A model generated the notes under the pieces. It searched no databases and had not been told where the DNA came from. It saw only the letters and a list, made by a program, of their open reading frames with translations. Both the position numbers and the translations under genes were made by a program. Positions 33,791-44,294 of a stretch of DNA of 64,000 nucleotides are shown here, piece after piece. Positions within the stretch are counted from its first letter, which is position 1; every line of letters begins with the position of its first letter. Source of the stretch: Hydrangea macrophylla (Eukaryota; Streptophyta; Magnoliopsida; Cornales; Hydrangeaceae); assembly GCA_033977485.1 (NCBI GenBank), contig CM066994.1, positions 46,215,155 through 46,279,154 of the forward strand, read 5' to 3'.

Positions 33791-35034
33791 ATGCTCTCTT
33801 TGCTTCTCATAATTACAACGGTTGAGAGCAAACAACTTGGCAGTATGGTTTAGTTACAATATACATGGGCGGAGGCAGTGTAGGGCCAGGGGGGCCAGGC
33901 CCCCCTTGAGATTTTGAAAATTAAAATTTTAGTTTAAATTTTTTAAGTATTTTACATTTAGGCCCCCCCTCAACTATGTTTAGGCCCCCCCTCAAATTAT
34001 GTTTAGGCCTCCCTCAACTTATGTTTAGGCCCTCAAAGGGGTCCAAGGTCCAATTTAGTGCTATCAACTACATATATATTGATATACCGATATATACAAC
34101 TCAAAAGAAATGCGTCTAAAATTTTATAAATTACACTTTTAATGTGATAATTTTATGCGTTTTAGAAATAGACCCCCTTAAAATTTTGAAAGACACTATA
34201 TAATATTTACGTGTCACCGAATAGACTTATATTATAAGCATATCCCAAAAAAATCACAATTATAGACAAGTAGACCCTAAAAAACTTGTCAATTATGTAT
34301 GAATAGACCCCAAAATTTTTTTTTCGGGAGCGCTGCCCCCGAACCCCCGTATAGCCTAGGCCCCCCCTGGCCAAAATTCCTGGCTCCGCCCCTGACAATA
34401 TATATACATATATATATGTGTCTATATATGAGTAATACGAGTATAATACATCTGCAAGGAACACCTAAACGAGACACCTAAATAATACACCTGCTAATCT
34501 ATATTTCCAAATTTATTCATCAGTTGTTCGAATTTATTTCAAAATTGCCACCACACATCATGGATAAATTAGGTGCACAAAACCAGTGTACTACTTAGTA
34601 GTTCCTATATAAATGTATATGTGTATACAGTCAGGCTCTAAAGCGAACTCGTGGGCTGCCCCACTGACCCGCGGCTTCTTTTAGGCTCAAAATTCAGTTC
34701 ACTGGATAAATTCACTCAACCTAGTTCACTTCAGAGGCTCTCAATATATATTTATATAAATTTAGTCGAAATAAAGAGAGTTTTTATTTTTTATTTTTCT
34801 AACAATAGATTGCAAACCTATTGACATGTTTTCCGAACTTGTAAAAATGCAGTTGGGTTTGGAAAGGCACAACCAACTTCAGTTTGCAACACTGTGTATG
34901 GTGCAGAAGTTGGAGATAGTTGTTTCAGTGTTGCTCAAAAGTTCAACCTTTCGGTCCACTTCTTCAGCGAGATCAATACCAACCTTGCCTGTGACAAAAT
35001 CTTTGTGGATCAATGGCTTTGCATTGATGGTTAG
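33791..35034 (+). CDS. Small secreted LysM-domain protein, 2 exons
   Basis: Exons 33791-33842 and 34853-35034 join in frame (234 nt, 77 aa plus stop), with donor GTATGG and acceptor AAATGCAG. MLSLLLIITTVES is a short signal peptide; then QLGIGFGKAQPTSVCNTV leads into one LysM domain: YGAEVGDSCFSVAQKFNL, FFSEINTNLACDKIF, DQWLCIDG. The four cysteines, GD-SC and IN-NL-C patterns are those of small plant LysM proteins, extracellular and presumed to bind GlcNAc glycans. An upstream ATG at 33743 is in frame but meets TAA at codon 7, so either the start is 33791 or the N-terminus has been truncated by a nonsense change. The 1-kb intron holds two MITEs. It could be a recent pseudogene; the LysM part itself is clean. 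Confidence 0.72.
33867..34394. mobile_element. TIR element with GGGCGGAG ends in the LysM intron
   Basis: Left GGGCGGAGGCAG and right CTGGCTCCGCCCCTG are inverted, followed inward by GGCCAGGGGGGCC on the left and GGCCCCCCCTGG on the right. ACAATATACAT (33856-33866) and ACAATATATAT (34395-34405) look like an 11-bp duplication with one mismatch, suggesting a Mutator-type origin. 528 bp with repeated AGGCCCCCCCTCAA units and no ORF. Confidence 0.65.
34628..34745. mobile_element. MITE of the CAGTCAGGCTCT family in the LysM intron
   Basis: Starts CAGTCAGGCTCTAAAGCGAA and ends near TTCAGAGGCTCTCAA. Inner blocks (AGTTCACTGGATAAATTCAC, AACCTAGTTCACTT) match, inverted, the hairpin at 10051-10190. The arms are less complete than in the sister at 35234. 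Confidence 0.62.
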
Positions 35035-35233
35035 GTGAATTGAATTCTGAAAGGCCCAAAAAAAAATGGAGAAAAGTTCTACTCAAGCAATTGAACAAAT
35101 AATGTTTTAAGGATTATGGAGAATTAGGTTTCACTCTCTCCATGTAGTTTCTTTTTAATTTACCGCCATAAAATTAGTGTTTAATAAAGAGAGCATTTAA
35201 GTAAAATTGTCTATTTATTAAGTATTTAATAAA

Positions 35234-35385
35234 CGGTCAGGCTCTTGAGTGAACACGGTAGAGTGAACATATCCAGTGAATATATTTTTTTTGCCTAAAA
35301 AATCCGCGGGTCAATGGGACAACCCGCGGATTTTTTTAGGCCAAAAAAATTATTCACTGGGTATGTTCACTCTAGAGCCTGACTG
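35234..35385. mobile_element. MITE of the CAGTCAGGCTCT family, perfect 10-bp TSD
   Basis: 152 bp. CGGTCAGGCTCTTGAGTGAA at the left pairs with GTTCACTCTAGAGCCTGACTG at the right (20 of these bases shown as TTCACTCTAGAGCCTGACTG); the middle is a strong hairpin (AATCCGCGGGT / ACCCGCGGATT). ATTTAATAAA flanks both ends (35224-35233, 35386-35395). This copy defines the family ends best. Confidence 0.8.
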
Positions 35386-35545
35386 ATTTAATAAATACTT
35401 ATAACCCGTAGGCATGTTGCTGCTATGGCTTTTCTTTTTAGGGGTTTTGTTTTCTTTTGTTTTAGGGGTTTGGCCTTTTTAATAAAATTTGTTTGCTTAC
35501 CAAAAAAATGTTATTTATTAATTATGTTACTTTTGTTGTCATGCA

Positions 35546-36196
35546 TGATACATTCAAAATTGGCTTTATCCTATAACCGAGCGGTTCAAATCAGCAACCA
35601 GTCCATCATGCACAACTCCTCGGACAAGCATCAGCCTGAGCGGTCTAGTCAACCCGAAACTCATCATCCCGAGTGGTTCATCCACGACCCGGCCAACAGG
35701 TTAGGAAAATCGCACGAGCACATCCCACCGCGGGAACAGCTCATCCGGGCTCACAGGCATGATCCCGAGTATTACGGGTAGTTTCCTACTCAAGCTAGAA
35801 GACTAATGGAAAGTGCAAACTATTTCCTAATCCAATTAGGAAACCCCCACAATTAATGTCAATTTATATCAATTGGATTATATTTCTTTATCCATGTACG
35901 AGTAGGTCTCTTACATCTATAAAAGAGACCTCTCACCCCCCATTGAAGGGGCCGACTTTTCAGTCTACACAGCACCTCTATAGCATTCATATATATGCCT
36001 GGCCGGCCTACGGTAGCTCCAGACTTGTTGGTTCACCACAGGCCCTGGCTCTTTTACAGTACAGTGAACGTGCTTAGACACACCCGTGGACGTAGGTACC
36101 TTCATTAACAGGGCCGAACCACATACAAAACCAGTCTCTCACTCTCTCTCCCCTTAATCTGCTCTACTTTACTCTTACCAATTTTTCGCATCATCA
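35546..36196 (+). repeat. 5' LTR, 651 bp
   Basis: Same length as the partner at 37842; scattered substitutions of a few percent by eye. Contains a CTATAAAAGAGACC TATA-like box at about 35918, followed by a transcribed-R-like stretch. Confidence 0.93.
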
Positions 36197-36258
36197 GTTT
36201 GGCGTCGTCTGTTGGAAGCGACAAGTCTTCTCATCAACAAATCTCTTAACTGATCGTT

Positions 36259-36867
36259 ATGCCACCGAAGAAGGGTAAGAAGACTGATCAGCAGTCCAAC
36301 CGGGATGTTCCTCCGGCCCCAGCACCGGCTGCAGCAGTCATGACATCTGAGCAGATCACCGCGACCCTCACACAACTCCTGCAAGGCCAGCGTCAAATCC
36401 AGCAACAGATCGAAGCCCTGCTAGCCCAGCAAAGCAGTTCTCTAGGGGCCGCGAAACGACCTGGGAACGTTGCGTACGATCGGGAACCGATCTTGACCAG
36501 ACAACGTGCCCGGGCCAACCTGTCCCATGTTGAGGATGCCAGAGACATCAACAGTGGGCGTGCTGCCCGAAAGGAAAGGCAGGAGCATATGGCCCATGAA
36601 TCAGTCCAGGGTTACTCGGTCAAGAGCCAAGTTGTCCCTGGGCACACAATTACCCGGAGTCATAGCCGAGCCCGATCCCAGAGGATAGCACCCTGCCATA
36701 AAGAAGAAGCCTCTTCCACTGACCCGACCAACCCCTCAGATACCGGTCGGGATGGAGTGGAAGCCCGAATCAAGGATTTGCAGAAGCAGATTGACAGAGT
36801 GGCTAAAAAGCTTGGTCGAAACCACGCTCAGAGTCAGGGGCCCGACGATCCTGATCCGACCACATAA
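36259..36867 (+). CDS. Gag-like protein of the non-autonomous LTR element
   Basis: An intact 202-residue frame starting 62 bases after the 5' LTR. The N-terminus MPPKKGKKTDQQ is basic, then a Pro/Ala-rich stretch, then a glutamine-rich helix (LTQLLQGQRQIQQQIEALLA) likely to form a coiled coil, an Arg-rich middle, and a second predicted coiled coil near the C-terminus (ARIKDLQKQIDRVAKKLG). This resembles the poorly conserved N-terminal part of gypsy-type Gag. There is no zinc knuckle or capsid core that I can recognise, so it may be truncated Gag or an element-specific packaging protein. Confidence 0.6.
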   Translation: MPPKKGKKTDQQSNRDVPPAPAPAAAVMTSEQITATLTQLLQGQRQIQQQIEALLAQQSSSLGAAKRPGNVAYDREPILTRQRARANLSHVEDARDINSGRAARKERQEHMAHESVQGYSVKSQVVPGHTITRSHSRARSQRIAPCHKEEASSTDPTNPSDTGRDGVEARIKDLQKQIDRVAKKLGRNHAQSQGPDDPDPTT

Positions 36868-36896
36868 GGCTCCACTGATTGTCAGAGAGCCTTTCC

Positions 36897-37040
36897 AAAG
36901 ACCTCGGGCCTAACCCCGAGGCATACAAAGACCTCGGGCCTAACCCCGAGGCACTAAAAAGACCTCGGGCTCCGAACCTAGGCACTAAGACCTCAGGATC
37001 GCACCCGAGACAAAAGACCTCGGGGTCACACCCGAGGCAT
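36897..37040 (+). repeat. Tandem CCTCGGG...CCCGAGG minisatellite
   Basis: About five imperfect units of 26-31 bp, each AAAGACCTCGGGCCTAACCC followed by CGAGGCA-type sequence. Every unit is a small inverted repeat, so the RNA would form a row of GC hairpins just after the gag stop codon. Confidence 0.85.
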
Positions 37041-37841
37041 CGGCTTCGTTTAGGTCCAACCTACGATGGGGGCAAACCCCTTAGGTGGCTGATGATGGTA
37101 AGCTTCAAAAGACCTTGCAACCACCATGTTCCAGGTTGGTTACCTACAGTCATAAGCTCTGTAACATCCTCGTCTTAGCGAAAGCTTGGGGGGCAAGACG
37201 GCGCAGTGAACTAAACAGGTAATCACACCGGGTATCTACAGGCTTCGCGGATAACCAATTCAAAATCTTGGACAACCCGAGCACCTACAGTCCTCAGAGG
37301 CATTAACTCCACTTAGGTCCAAACCGACGATAGAGGTGACTAAAATCTCTTAGGTTGGCCGATGATAGAGGAGCAAAAAGTCCCAAAAGTAACGTGATTT
37401 AGGTCGGCTCCACCAACATGGTCAAGCTCTTCTCCCAACAGTCTTGACGAAGGCTGGCTGGGCGGAAGACAACCATCATGGGGAGTTAACATAAAAGGAC
37501 CCTAAAGCAATACGCTTTAGGTCGGCTTTTCAAACATGGTAAAATTCTTCTACCCATAACCTTGACGAAGGTTCACAGGCAGAAGATAACCATCCTGGAG
37601 GCTAAATCAAGCAAAAAAGACTCCGAAATTAGGCCGGGTCTCAACTCCCGGTCAGTTCCCGAGCACCTGAAAGTCCCGAGCTAGGTTGGGTCTCAACTCT
37701 CAGCCAGTTCCTGAGGACTCACCAGACTCAGAAGCCCCAAGGCAGCTTCCCCAAGCACTCTGACAGTGGCAAGTAACATCAAACTGATTTCCAAACTTGC
37801 CCCGATATAGCATCTGGCCAACCTTGGAAATGGGGGGCAGC

Positions 37842-38492
37842 TGATACACCCAAAATTGGCTTTATCCTATGACCGAGCGGTTCAAATCAGCAGCCAGTCC
37901 ATCATGCACAACTCCTCGGACAAGCATCAGCCCGAGCGGTCTAGTCAACCCGAAACTCATCATCCCGAGTGGATCATCCACGACCCGGTCAACAGGTCGG
38001 GAAAACTGCACGGGCACATCCCACCGCGAGAACAGCTCATCCGGGCCCACATGCATGATCCCGAGTATTACGGGCAGTTTCCTACTCAAGCTGGAAGACT
38101 ATTGGAAAGTGAAAACTATTTCCTAATCCAATTAGGAATCCCCCACAATTAATGCCAATCTATATCAATTGGATAATATTTCCTTATCCATGTACGAGTA
38201 GGTCTCTTACATCTATAAAAGAGACCTCTCACCCCCCATTGAAGGGGCCGACTTTTCAGTCCACACAGCACCTCTATAGCATTCATATACATGCCCGGCC
38301 GGCCTACGGTAGCTCTAGACTTGTTGGTTCACCACAGGCCCCGACTCTTTTACAGTATAGTGAACGTGCTCAGACACACCTGTGGACGTAGGTACCTTCA
38401 TTAACAGGGCCGAACCACATACAAAACAAGTCTCTCACTCTCTCTCCCCTTAATCTGCTCTACTTTACTCTTACCAATTTTTGGCATCATCA
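37842..38492 (+). repeat. 3' LTR, 651 bp
   Basis: Preceded by the purine tract and followed by ATGCA. Aligns without net length change to the 35546 LTR. Confidence 0.93.
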
Positions 38493-38550
38493 ATGCATGT
38501 CCCTTGTTATTTCATAACAAAGCTACATGCAAATCATTATGGTGTTTTCC

Positions 38551-38577
38551 TTTTTTTTTCTTTTCTTTTTTTTTTTT

Positions 38578-38609
<32 letters not shown>

Positions 38610-38614
38610 GGGGG

Positions 38615-38648
<34 letters not shown>

Positions 38649-38660
38649 GTGTGTGTGTGT
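38551..38660. repeat. Poly-T / poly-G / GT low-complexity run
   Basis: A T-run, then about 21 G, then (GT)n with GTAT variants. Reading frames across it are artefacts. Confidence 0.9.
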
Positions 38661-38824
38661 GATTCATCATGGTTAATGCAACAATTTTGTGTAAGTTACA
38701 GGTGAACCCCTACTATACCTCCAAAGTAACTTCATTGTTGCTGGATGGAGTCCTGAAACAGAAGAACATATCAACCTCGAAAAACACTTTGGGTTTTACT
38801 GATTTTTACATGCAAGACTATAAG

Positions 38825-39150
38825 TATCCCTCTCATCTTTACATTTTCCACCGTCGGACTTTGTGGTCAATTTTATTTTAGGCCTTTATACTTTCAATTG
38901 TCTCAATTTGGTCTCTTCACTTTGGTTCACTTTGGTAAGTGTTTCAATTTGGTCCAAAGGTGAACATATTTTCGTCACAAATTTTTGATCTTTTCACCAC
39001 TAAGTCCACTATTTGCGATAAAAAGTTTGCTATTGGACCAAATTGAAACACTTATCAAATTTGGACTACATTGAGAAAATTCAAAATATAGGGGTTAAAT
39101 TGAAATCGATCCAAAGTATGAGGGTAAAAAGTGTAATTTATCCCTATTTA
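38825..39150. mobile_element. Palindromic MITE with AAGTGTTTCAATTTGGTCC arms
   Basis: AAGTGTTTCAATTTGGTCCA and TGGACCAAATTGAAACACTT are inverted copies around an 85-bp centre; outward pairing continues less perfectly to GGGTAAAAAGTGTAATTTAT on the right. Boundaries are approximate. The outer end recalls the foldback at 7658. Confidence 0.6.
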
Positions 39151-39510
39151 AAATTCAAGGGTACAGATTGTAATGACTTGGTGGATAAAATTACTAACAA
39201 AATTCAATCAATCCCTCTCCTTTATAACACCATGTGTACTGGACTACCCATTTTGTCTTACCCAAGAAATTTATCAAACAACTGACATCAAGAAATTTAT
39301 CAATCAGAAATTTCTTATGGTCTCTGGGAATGATACTTCTATTAGAAATCAATGTTGCTTGGAAAACTTTTTACAAGCCTAGGGGTTTGGAGGCAGCGCC
39401 CTCGATCGAGCGCCTCTTTCTTTCTTTTTCTCTATTTTTTTTTAAATACTACAATTAAAAATTATTTTCACACAGATTGATTAAAGGATTAAAACATTAT
39501 TACTCAGAGT

Positions 39511-40118
39511 TGTTGGAGCTATGAATGTGTATTAGGAAAAAGGGTGAACAAAAAGCTTTTAGTTTCACATGTTTTTTATTTCCAAAATGTTTTGTAACGC
39601 CCAAAACAATCAATATTCTTATGTAACACTCAGCTCATTTATGTTGACATATATAAAGACCCTAAGTTATGGATCATTATGTCCTAACGGACATAATTTT
39701 TCTTATAAAATCAGTGTCTTCCCTAGCGTTTAGAAAACAAAAACATACAAAAGGTGTTTAGAGATGTTTGTGAGTTCTGGCAAGAACAAGAACAAAAATA
39801 AACCAATTTCTATTTATAAATCAGAGAGTTGGAAATTATCCAAAGAAGAGTCTTTCTAAAAAAATTTTAGTTTCTGAGCAAAACGATCCTAAAGGTGTTG
39901 AGTTTCCAGTTTACTTTGGCGCAAAAGTAAACTGAGACAGAGGTGATTTCTGGGCTGTTTTATCATGGGGACGACATAGCAAATACGAACTGCTTGCACA
40001 CTTTGGGCAGAGCCGCGAAACGTCTTAAAGAGAGCGAGATCCGCGACTCGGCCCATGATTTGTTAAAGAGGCTAGTGATCAGGTAATTCTGTTTCAATCT
40101 TACTTGCATGTTCTATCA
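39511..40118 (+). repeat. 5' LTR of the inflated copia element
   Basis: 608 bp; compared with the partner at 53989 it has about 130 extra bases near 39567-39715 (TTCACATGTTTTTTATTTCC onward). The shared 3' half includes GGGCAGAGCCGCGAAAC and GACTCGGCCCATGATTT. Confidence 0.82.
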
Positions 40119-40635
40119 ATTTTAAGATGTTTTATTTTGCCATAAATTATGGATCATCCTCTTGGTCCCCCTGACCTGTACAAGGCCTTTAGATTTTACG
40201 ATTTTATCCTTTTATCATGGTCTTTGATTTTTTCACAATATATATATATATATATTTCCATTTTGCATAATCTGTAATTGTTTTTTGAACCAATCTATTT
40301 CACCAGACGTGTTTGATAACCCCACGGTTTGCTATGCTATTAATGAGATAAAATTCGCATGCAATTAGTTTGATCATGTTATTCATAACATTGATAACAA
40401 TAATAAAAAAAGGCTTTGACTTTTCAAAGAAAATGTTTGTGTTCAAACATTGGAGACTTTGTTAAGTTTACTTACATAAGGTAGTCATTATGGTTCAATA
40501 ATATTCCAAAGAGGTTCTAATTTGTCGAGTACGCATTTTGTATTCCCACATTCCACTGTTTTGGCCTTTTGGTAGGAAAGTGTGTTATTCGTTAATGGAC
40601 AATAACTGATATATATTTTTGAAAGGGTGCAGCTT

Positions 40636-41410
40636 TGTTGGAAATTGAAGGATGAAACTATGATTTTTTGGTTGAGGTGTGCAATGTATTGCACTGTCCT
40701 TAAGAACAATTCCGCCCCTCTAAGTCAGTGACTCGATGCACAAGGTCACAGTGCTATGTTCTCCAGGATTTAGCAACCAACTCTTCCAAACATGCACTTG
40801 AATTGGAAGAGTAAATTGAGTGCTAAGAAATTGCTCCAGAAAAACCAGTGAAGAAAGAAAAGGAGAGTAGAAAAATTGATAGGAAGAAGATTATGTTTTC
40901 GTTGTGTCTAAAACTGGATGAGTGGGAACATCTATATAGCAAACAGATTAAGATTCTAATGACTCTCCAACAGTCATATTATATAATACAGAAAATAAAT
41001 AATGATTCCAACAGTCATATAGATTTTAGCATGTGTAGAACAGCGTGACAGTACCACCCCTATGCGTGAGTGTACAATTTGAGGTGCATTCGTGTCCGCA
41101 AGACGTGCATTCGCAAGTCACAATTTTTAAGCCAAATCGGACGGTCCGAACCCAAGATTTGGCGCAAAAGTAAATTGAGAGAGCATTTCCCCAATACAAG
41201 CTTACTAGCTTATGAAAGGAAAGTATATAAAAGGAGTAGAAAACTCTTGTAAAATTTCAATGTGGGATTGTTGTCAAAAACAAACTTTAGCTTGGGTTTG
41301 GGTTTTTGAAATAAAGAGGCCCATGGCCCAATTGCTTGGTTTTAACAAATGCTATAACCCAAACAAATAAATGACCCACAAATATTTAAGCCCAATAAAC
41401 TAATCCAACA
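40636..41410 (-). repeat. 3' LTR of the minus-strand copia element
   Basis: 775 bp. Aligned with 45901-46760; includes shared AGTCAGTGACTCGATGCACA and TTGGGTTTGGGTTTTTGAAA blocks. Confidence 0.9.
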
Positions 41411-41925
41411 ATCCTCCTCTATTTCAAAAATTCAAACAAGTACAAAAAAATGGAGCATGAGACGTCAATGCATCAGAACTGGTGGCTTTAGGGCTAAGAA
41501 CTAGTCCCTAGGAATATAAGAAGTGGCATTACCGGAATTTGGTGAAATAACATTTCTATGAACCATAATCCCTTTATCGTAAATCAATCGTCTTACACCC
41601 ACATTGATCTCTCAGAATCTTAGCAACTCTAATCGGTATGGCGCCTCTAGGCCATGTGCCTGTCCTGGTTTTTCATAAGTGCTCTAGAAAACTTGCCTAA
41701 GTTTTCATAGAAAGCAACCCACTTTCACACTTATATAGGTGAATCCATCAAGTATGTATTGCAATTAAACATACCATCCAAATAATATGGACTATGAATT
41801 TCATTAAGAGTTTAACTCAACCTTTACACATTGCAATTGCACTACACACCATAGGAATGGACAAAAGATAATTAAATTATAGTGCATCTCAAATCAACCA
41901 ATGACTTGTTATTACCCATATGAAC

Positions 41926-42780
41926 CTATTTCTTGGGTTCTCCAATTACATAGGTTGGGTTACCATCATTGTTGATTTTTGTTATAGGCATAAGCCCCAT
42001 TCCCCTCGTTGTTTCATACACTAGTTTTTTCCCTAGTGGTTTTGTTAAAGGGTCAGCCAAATTAACTTCTGACCTTACAAAATTAAGAGATATTACTCCA
42101 TCATCAAGCAGCTGCCTTACAATATTGTGTCTTAGGCGTATATGCCTACTCTTGCCATTATAGGACTTATTCATAGCTCGACCAATGACGGCCTGGCTAT
42201 CACAGTGTAAAGATACCGATGGAACTGGCTTATTCCAAATAGGAACATCTGCTAAGAAGTTTCTTAACCACTCAGCCTCGGTACCAGCTTTCTAAAGAGC
42301 CACAAATTCCGATTCCATCGTTGACTTAGTTGTGCAAGTTTGCTTGGACGACTTCCAAGAAACTGCACCTCCACTAAGCGTAAAGATAAACCCACTAGTT
42401 GATTTCGTCTCATCTGAATCTGAAATCCAGTTAGCATCGCTATATCCTTCTAAAACTACAGTCAAACCAGAATACATTAATCCATAATTATTTGTTCCTT
42501 TCAAATATTTAAGTATTCTGTTTAAAGTTGTCCAATGCTCTCTGTGTGGACTTTGAGTATAGCGACTTAACCTACTAACTGCATATGCAATGTCAGGACG
42601 AGTACAATTCATCAAGTACATTAAACTACCAATGACTTGTGCATACTCGTTCTGAGAAATACTAGCTTCTTTATTCTTCTTTAATTTAGAATTAGCATCA
42701 TATGGAGTAGAAACAAATTTACAATCAAAATGATCAAATTTCTTTAAAATTTTCTCCACATAATGCTCTTGTGAGAGCAT
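41926..42780 (-). pseudogene. Copia RNase H domain
   Basis: On minus: [94 protein letters not shown], then a TAG, and after it HIRLRHNIVRQLL and ADPLTKPL to the C-terminus GEPKK. This is the RT thumb plus RNase H end of Ty1-copia polyproteins. The TAG near 42291 interrupts an otherwise open frame. Confidence 0.88.
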
Positions 42781-42786
42781 AATCCC

Positions 42787-43737
42787 TCAATTAGATTTTC
42801 TGATTTTAATACCAAGTATAAAATCTACCTCACCCATATCTTTCATATCAAATCTAGAAGAAAGAAACTTTTTAGTTTCAATCACAACATCTAAACAAGT
42901 ACCCATAATAAGCATGTCATCAACATATAGGCAGATAATAACATCAACATAGTCATCAAATTTACTATAAACACATTTATCTGCCTCATTGATCAAAACA
43001 CCATTAGATAATAAAACTTGATCAAATTTTTCATGCCATTGTTTTGGTGTTTGTTTAAGACCATACAAAGATTTCACAAGTTTACAAACTTTATGTTCAT
43101 TACCAGAAACAACATATCCTTCCGGTTGATCCATATAAATTTCTTCATTCAAATCACCATTTAAAAAAGCTGTCTTAACATCCATTTGATGAATTACCAA
43201 GTTGTAAATAGCAGCTAAAGCAATTAAAATTTGAATAGAAGAAATTCGAGTTACAGGAGCAAAAGTATCAAAAAAATCAATATCTTTCTTTTGTGAATAT
43301 CCTTTAGCTACCAATCTAGATTTATACTTATCAATGGACCCATCTGGTTTAAGCTTCTTTTTAAAAATCCATTTACATCCAATAGCTTTAGAACCAGAAG
43401 GTAGGTCCACTAACTCCCAAGTATGATTAGATAAAATAGACTCTAATTCATTGTTAATAGCTTCTTTCCAAAATGTTGAATCATGAGAAGTAATAGCTTG
43501 TGTGTAAGTAAGAGGATCATCTTCAACAAGAAAAGTATAAAAATCATCTCCTACATTTGTTTCTTTTCTAGCCCTTTTACTCCTTCTCAATTCAACTTCA
43601 ACATTTTCATTATCAATAGACTCATCCAAAGAAGCAATTTCAGGTACATGAGCAATTTTATCTACACGAGTTTTTAAAGGGAAAACATGCTCAAAAAAGT
43701 TTGCATTCTTAGATTCAACTATTGTATTAGGATCCAT
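42787..43737 (-). pseudogene. Copia reverse transcriptase domain
   Basis: 316 residues open on minus: an Arg/Lys linker (ELRRSKRARKE), then FWKEAINNELESILSNHTWE, GCKWIFKKKLKPDGSIDKYK, RLVAKGYSQKKDIDFFDTFA, HQMDVKTAFLNGDLNEEIYM, KSLYGLKQTPKQWHEKFD and the catalytic LYVDDMLIMG, closing with MGEVDFILGIKI. All palm motifs of Ty1-copia RT are present. A stop separates it from RNase H six bases later and another separates it from integrase. Confidence 0.92.
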
Positions 43738-43755
43738 AATAGCACTTTTAACAAC

Positions 43756-44294
43756 TTAGAATCTATAAGCAGCACTATTATAAGCATAACCAATAAACAT
43801 ACAATCAAAAGTTTTAGGACCAATTTTCCTCTTTTTAGGTTCAGGTAATAGAACCTTAGCTAAACAACCCCAAACTTTTAAACATTTTAAATCTGGTGCA
43901 TAACCTTTCCATAACTCATAAGGTGTTGTACCAGTTTTCTTATAAGGCACTCTATTTTGAATAAAGCATGCAGATAAAATAGCTGCTCCCCATAAATTAG
44001 GAGGAGCTCCAAAACTAATCAACAAAGCATTCATCATTTCTTTTAAAGTTCTATTTTTCCTTTCGGCTACCCAATTAGAGGCAGGAGAGTAATGAGGTGT
44101 AGTCTCATGAATAATACCATGTTTCTCACAAAAATCACTAAGAAGTCCATCTTCATATTCTCCTTCACTATCGGACCTAAGCCTTTTTTATCTTTTTATT
44201 CAACTGATTTTCAACTTCTGATTTATATTTAATAAACATATCGCATTCTTCATCTTTAGATCGAAGTAAATATAAAACAGTATATCTAGAGTAG
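43756..44294 (-). pseudogene. Copia integrase core, frameshifted
   Basis: On minus: RSDSEGEYEDGLLSDFCEKH, HYSPASNWVAERKNRTL (core D and E positions), MMNALLISFGAPPNLWGAAI, YELWKGYAPDLKCLKVWGC and IGYAYNSAAYRF. A frameshift with stop lies before the catalytic block near 44180. Confidence 0.85.

Larger units (their letters stand above)
35546..38492 (+). mobile_element. 2.9-kb gag-only LTR retrotransposon, TSD ATGCA
   Basis: Two 651-bp LTRs (35546-36196 and 37842-38492), both TGATACA to GCATCATCA, flanked by ATGCA (35541-35545, 38493-38497). A TTTGGCGTCGTCTGTTGGAA primer-binding region follows the 5' LTR at 36198. A purine tract AAATGGGGGGCAGC precedes the 3' LTR. The 1645-bp interior has one small gag-like ORF and GC-rich repeats, with no protease, integrase or reverse transcriptase. 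Size and layout fit a non-autonomous TR-GAG/LARD element, probably gypsy-driven judging by the primer site. Confidence 0.93.

Noticed and set aside
37862..38391. Frames of 75-98 residues repeated at 35.5 and 37.9 kb
   Set aside because: They are the two LTRs of one element, so duplicated non-coding sequence.
38481..38705. Glycine/valine/cysteine-run frame
   Set aside because: Translation of poly-G and GT repeats.
40119..40160. Primer-binding site after the 39511 LTR
   Set aside because: No stretch resembles a tRNA 3' end complement, so I did not annotate one.
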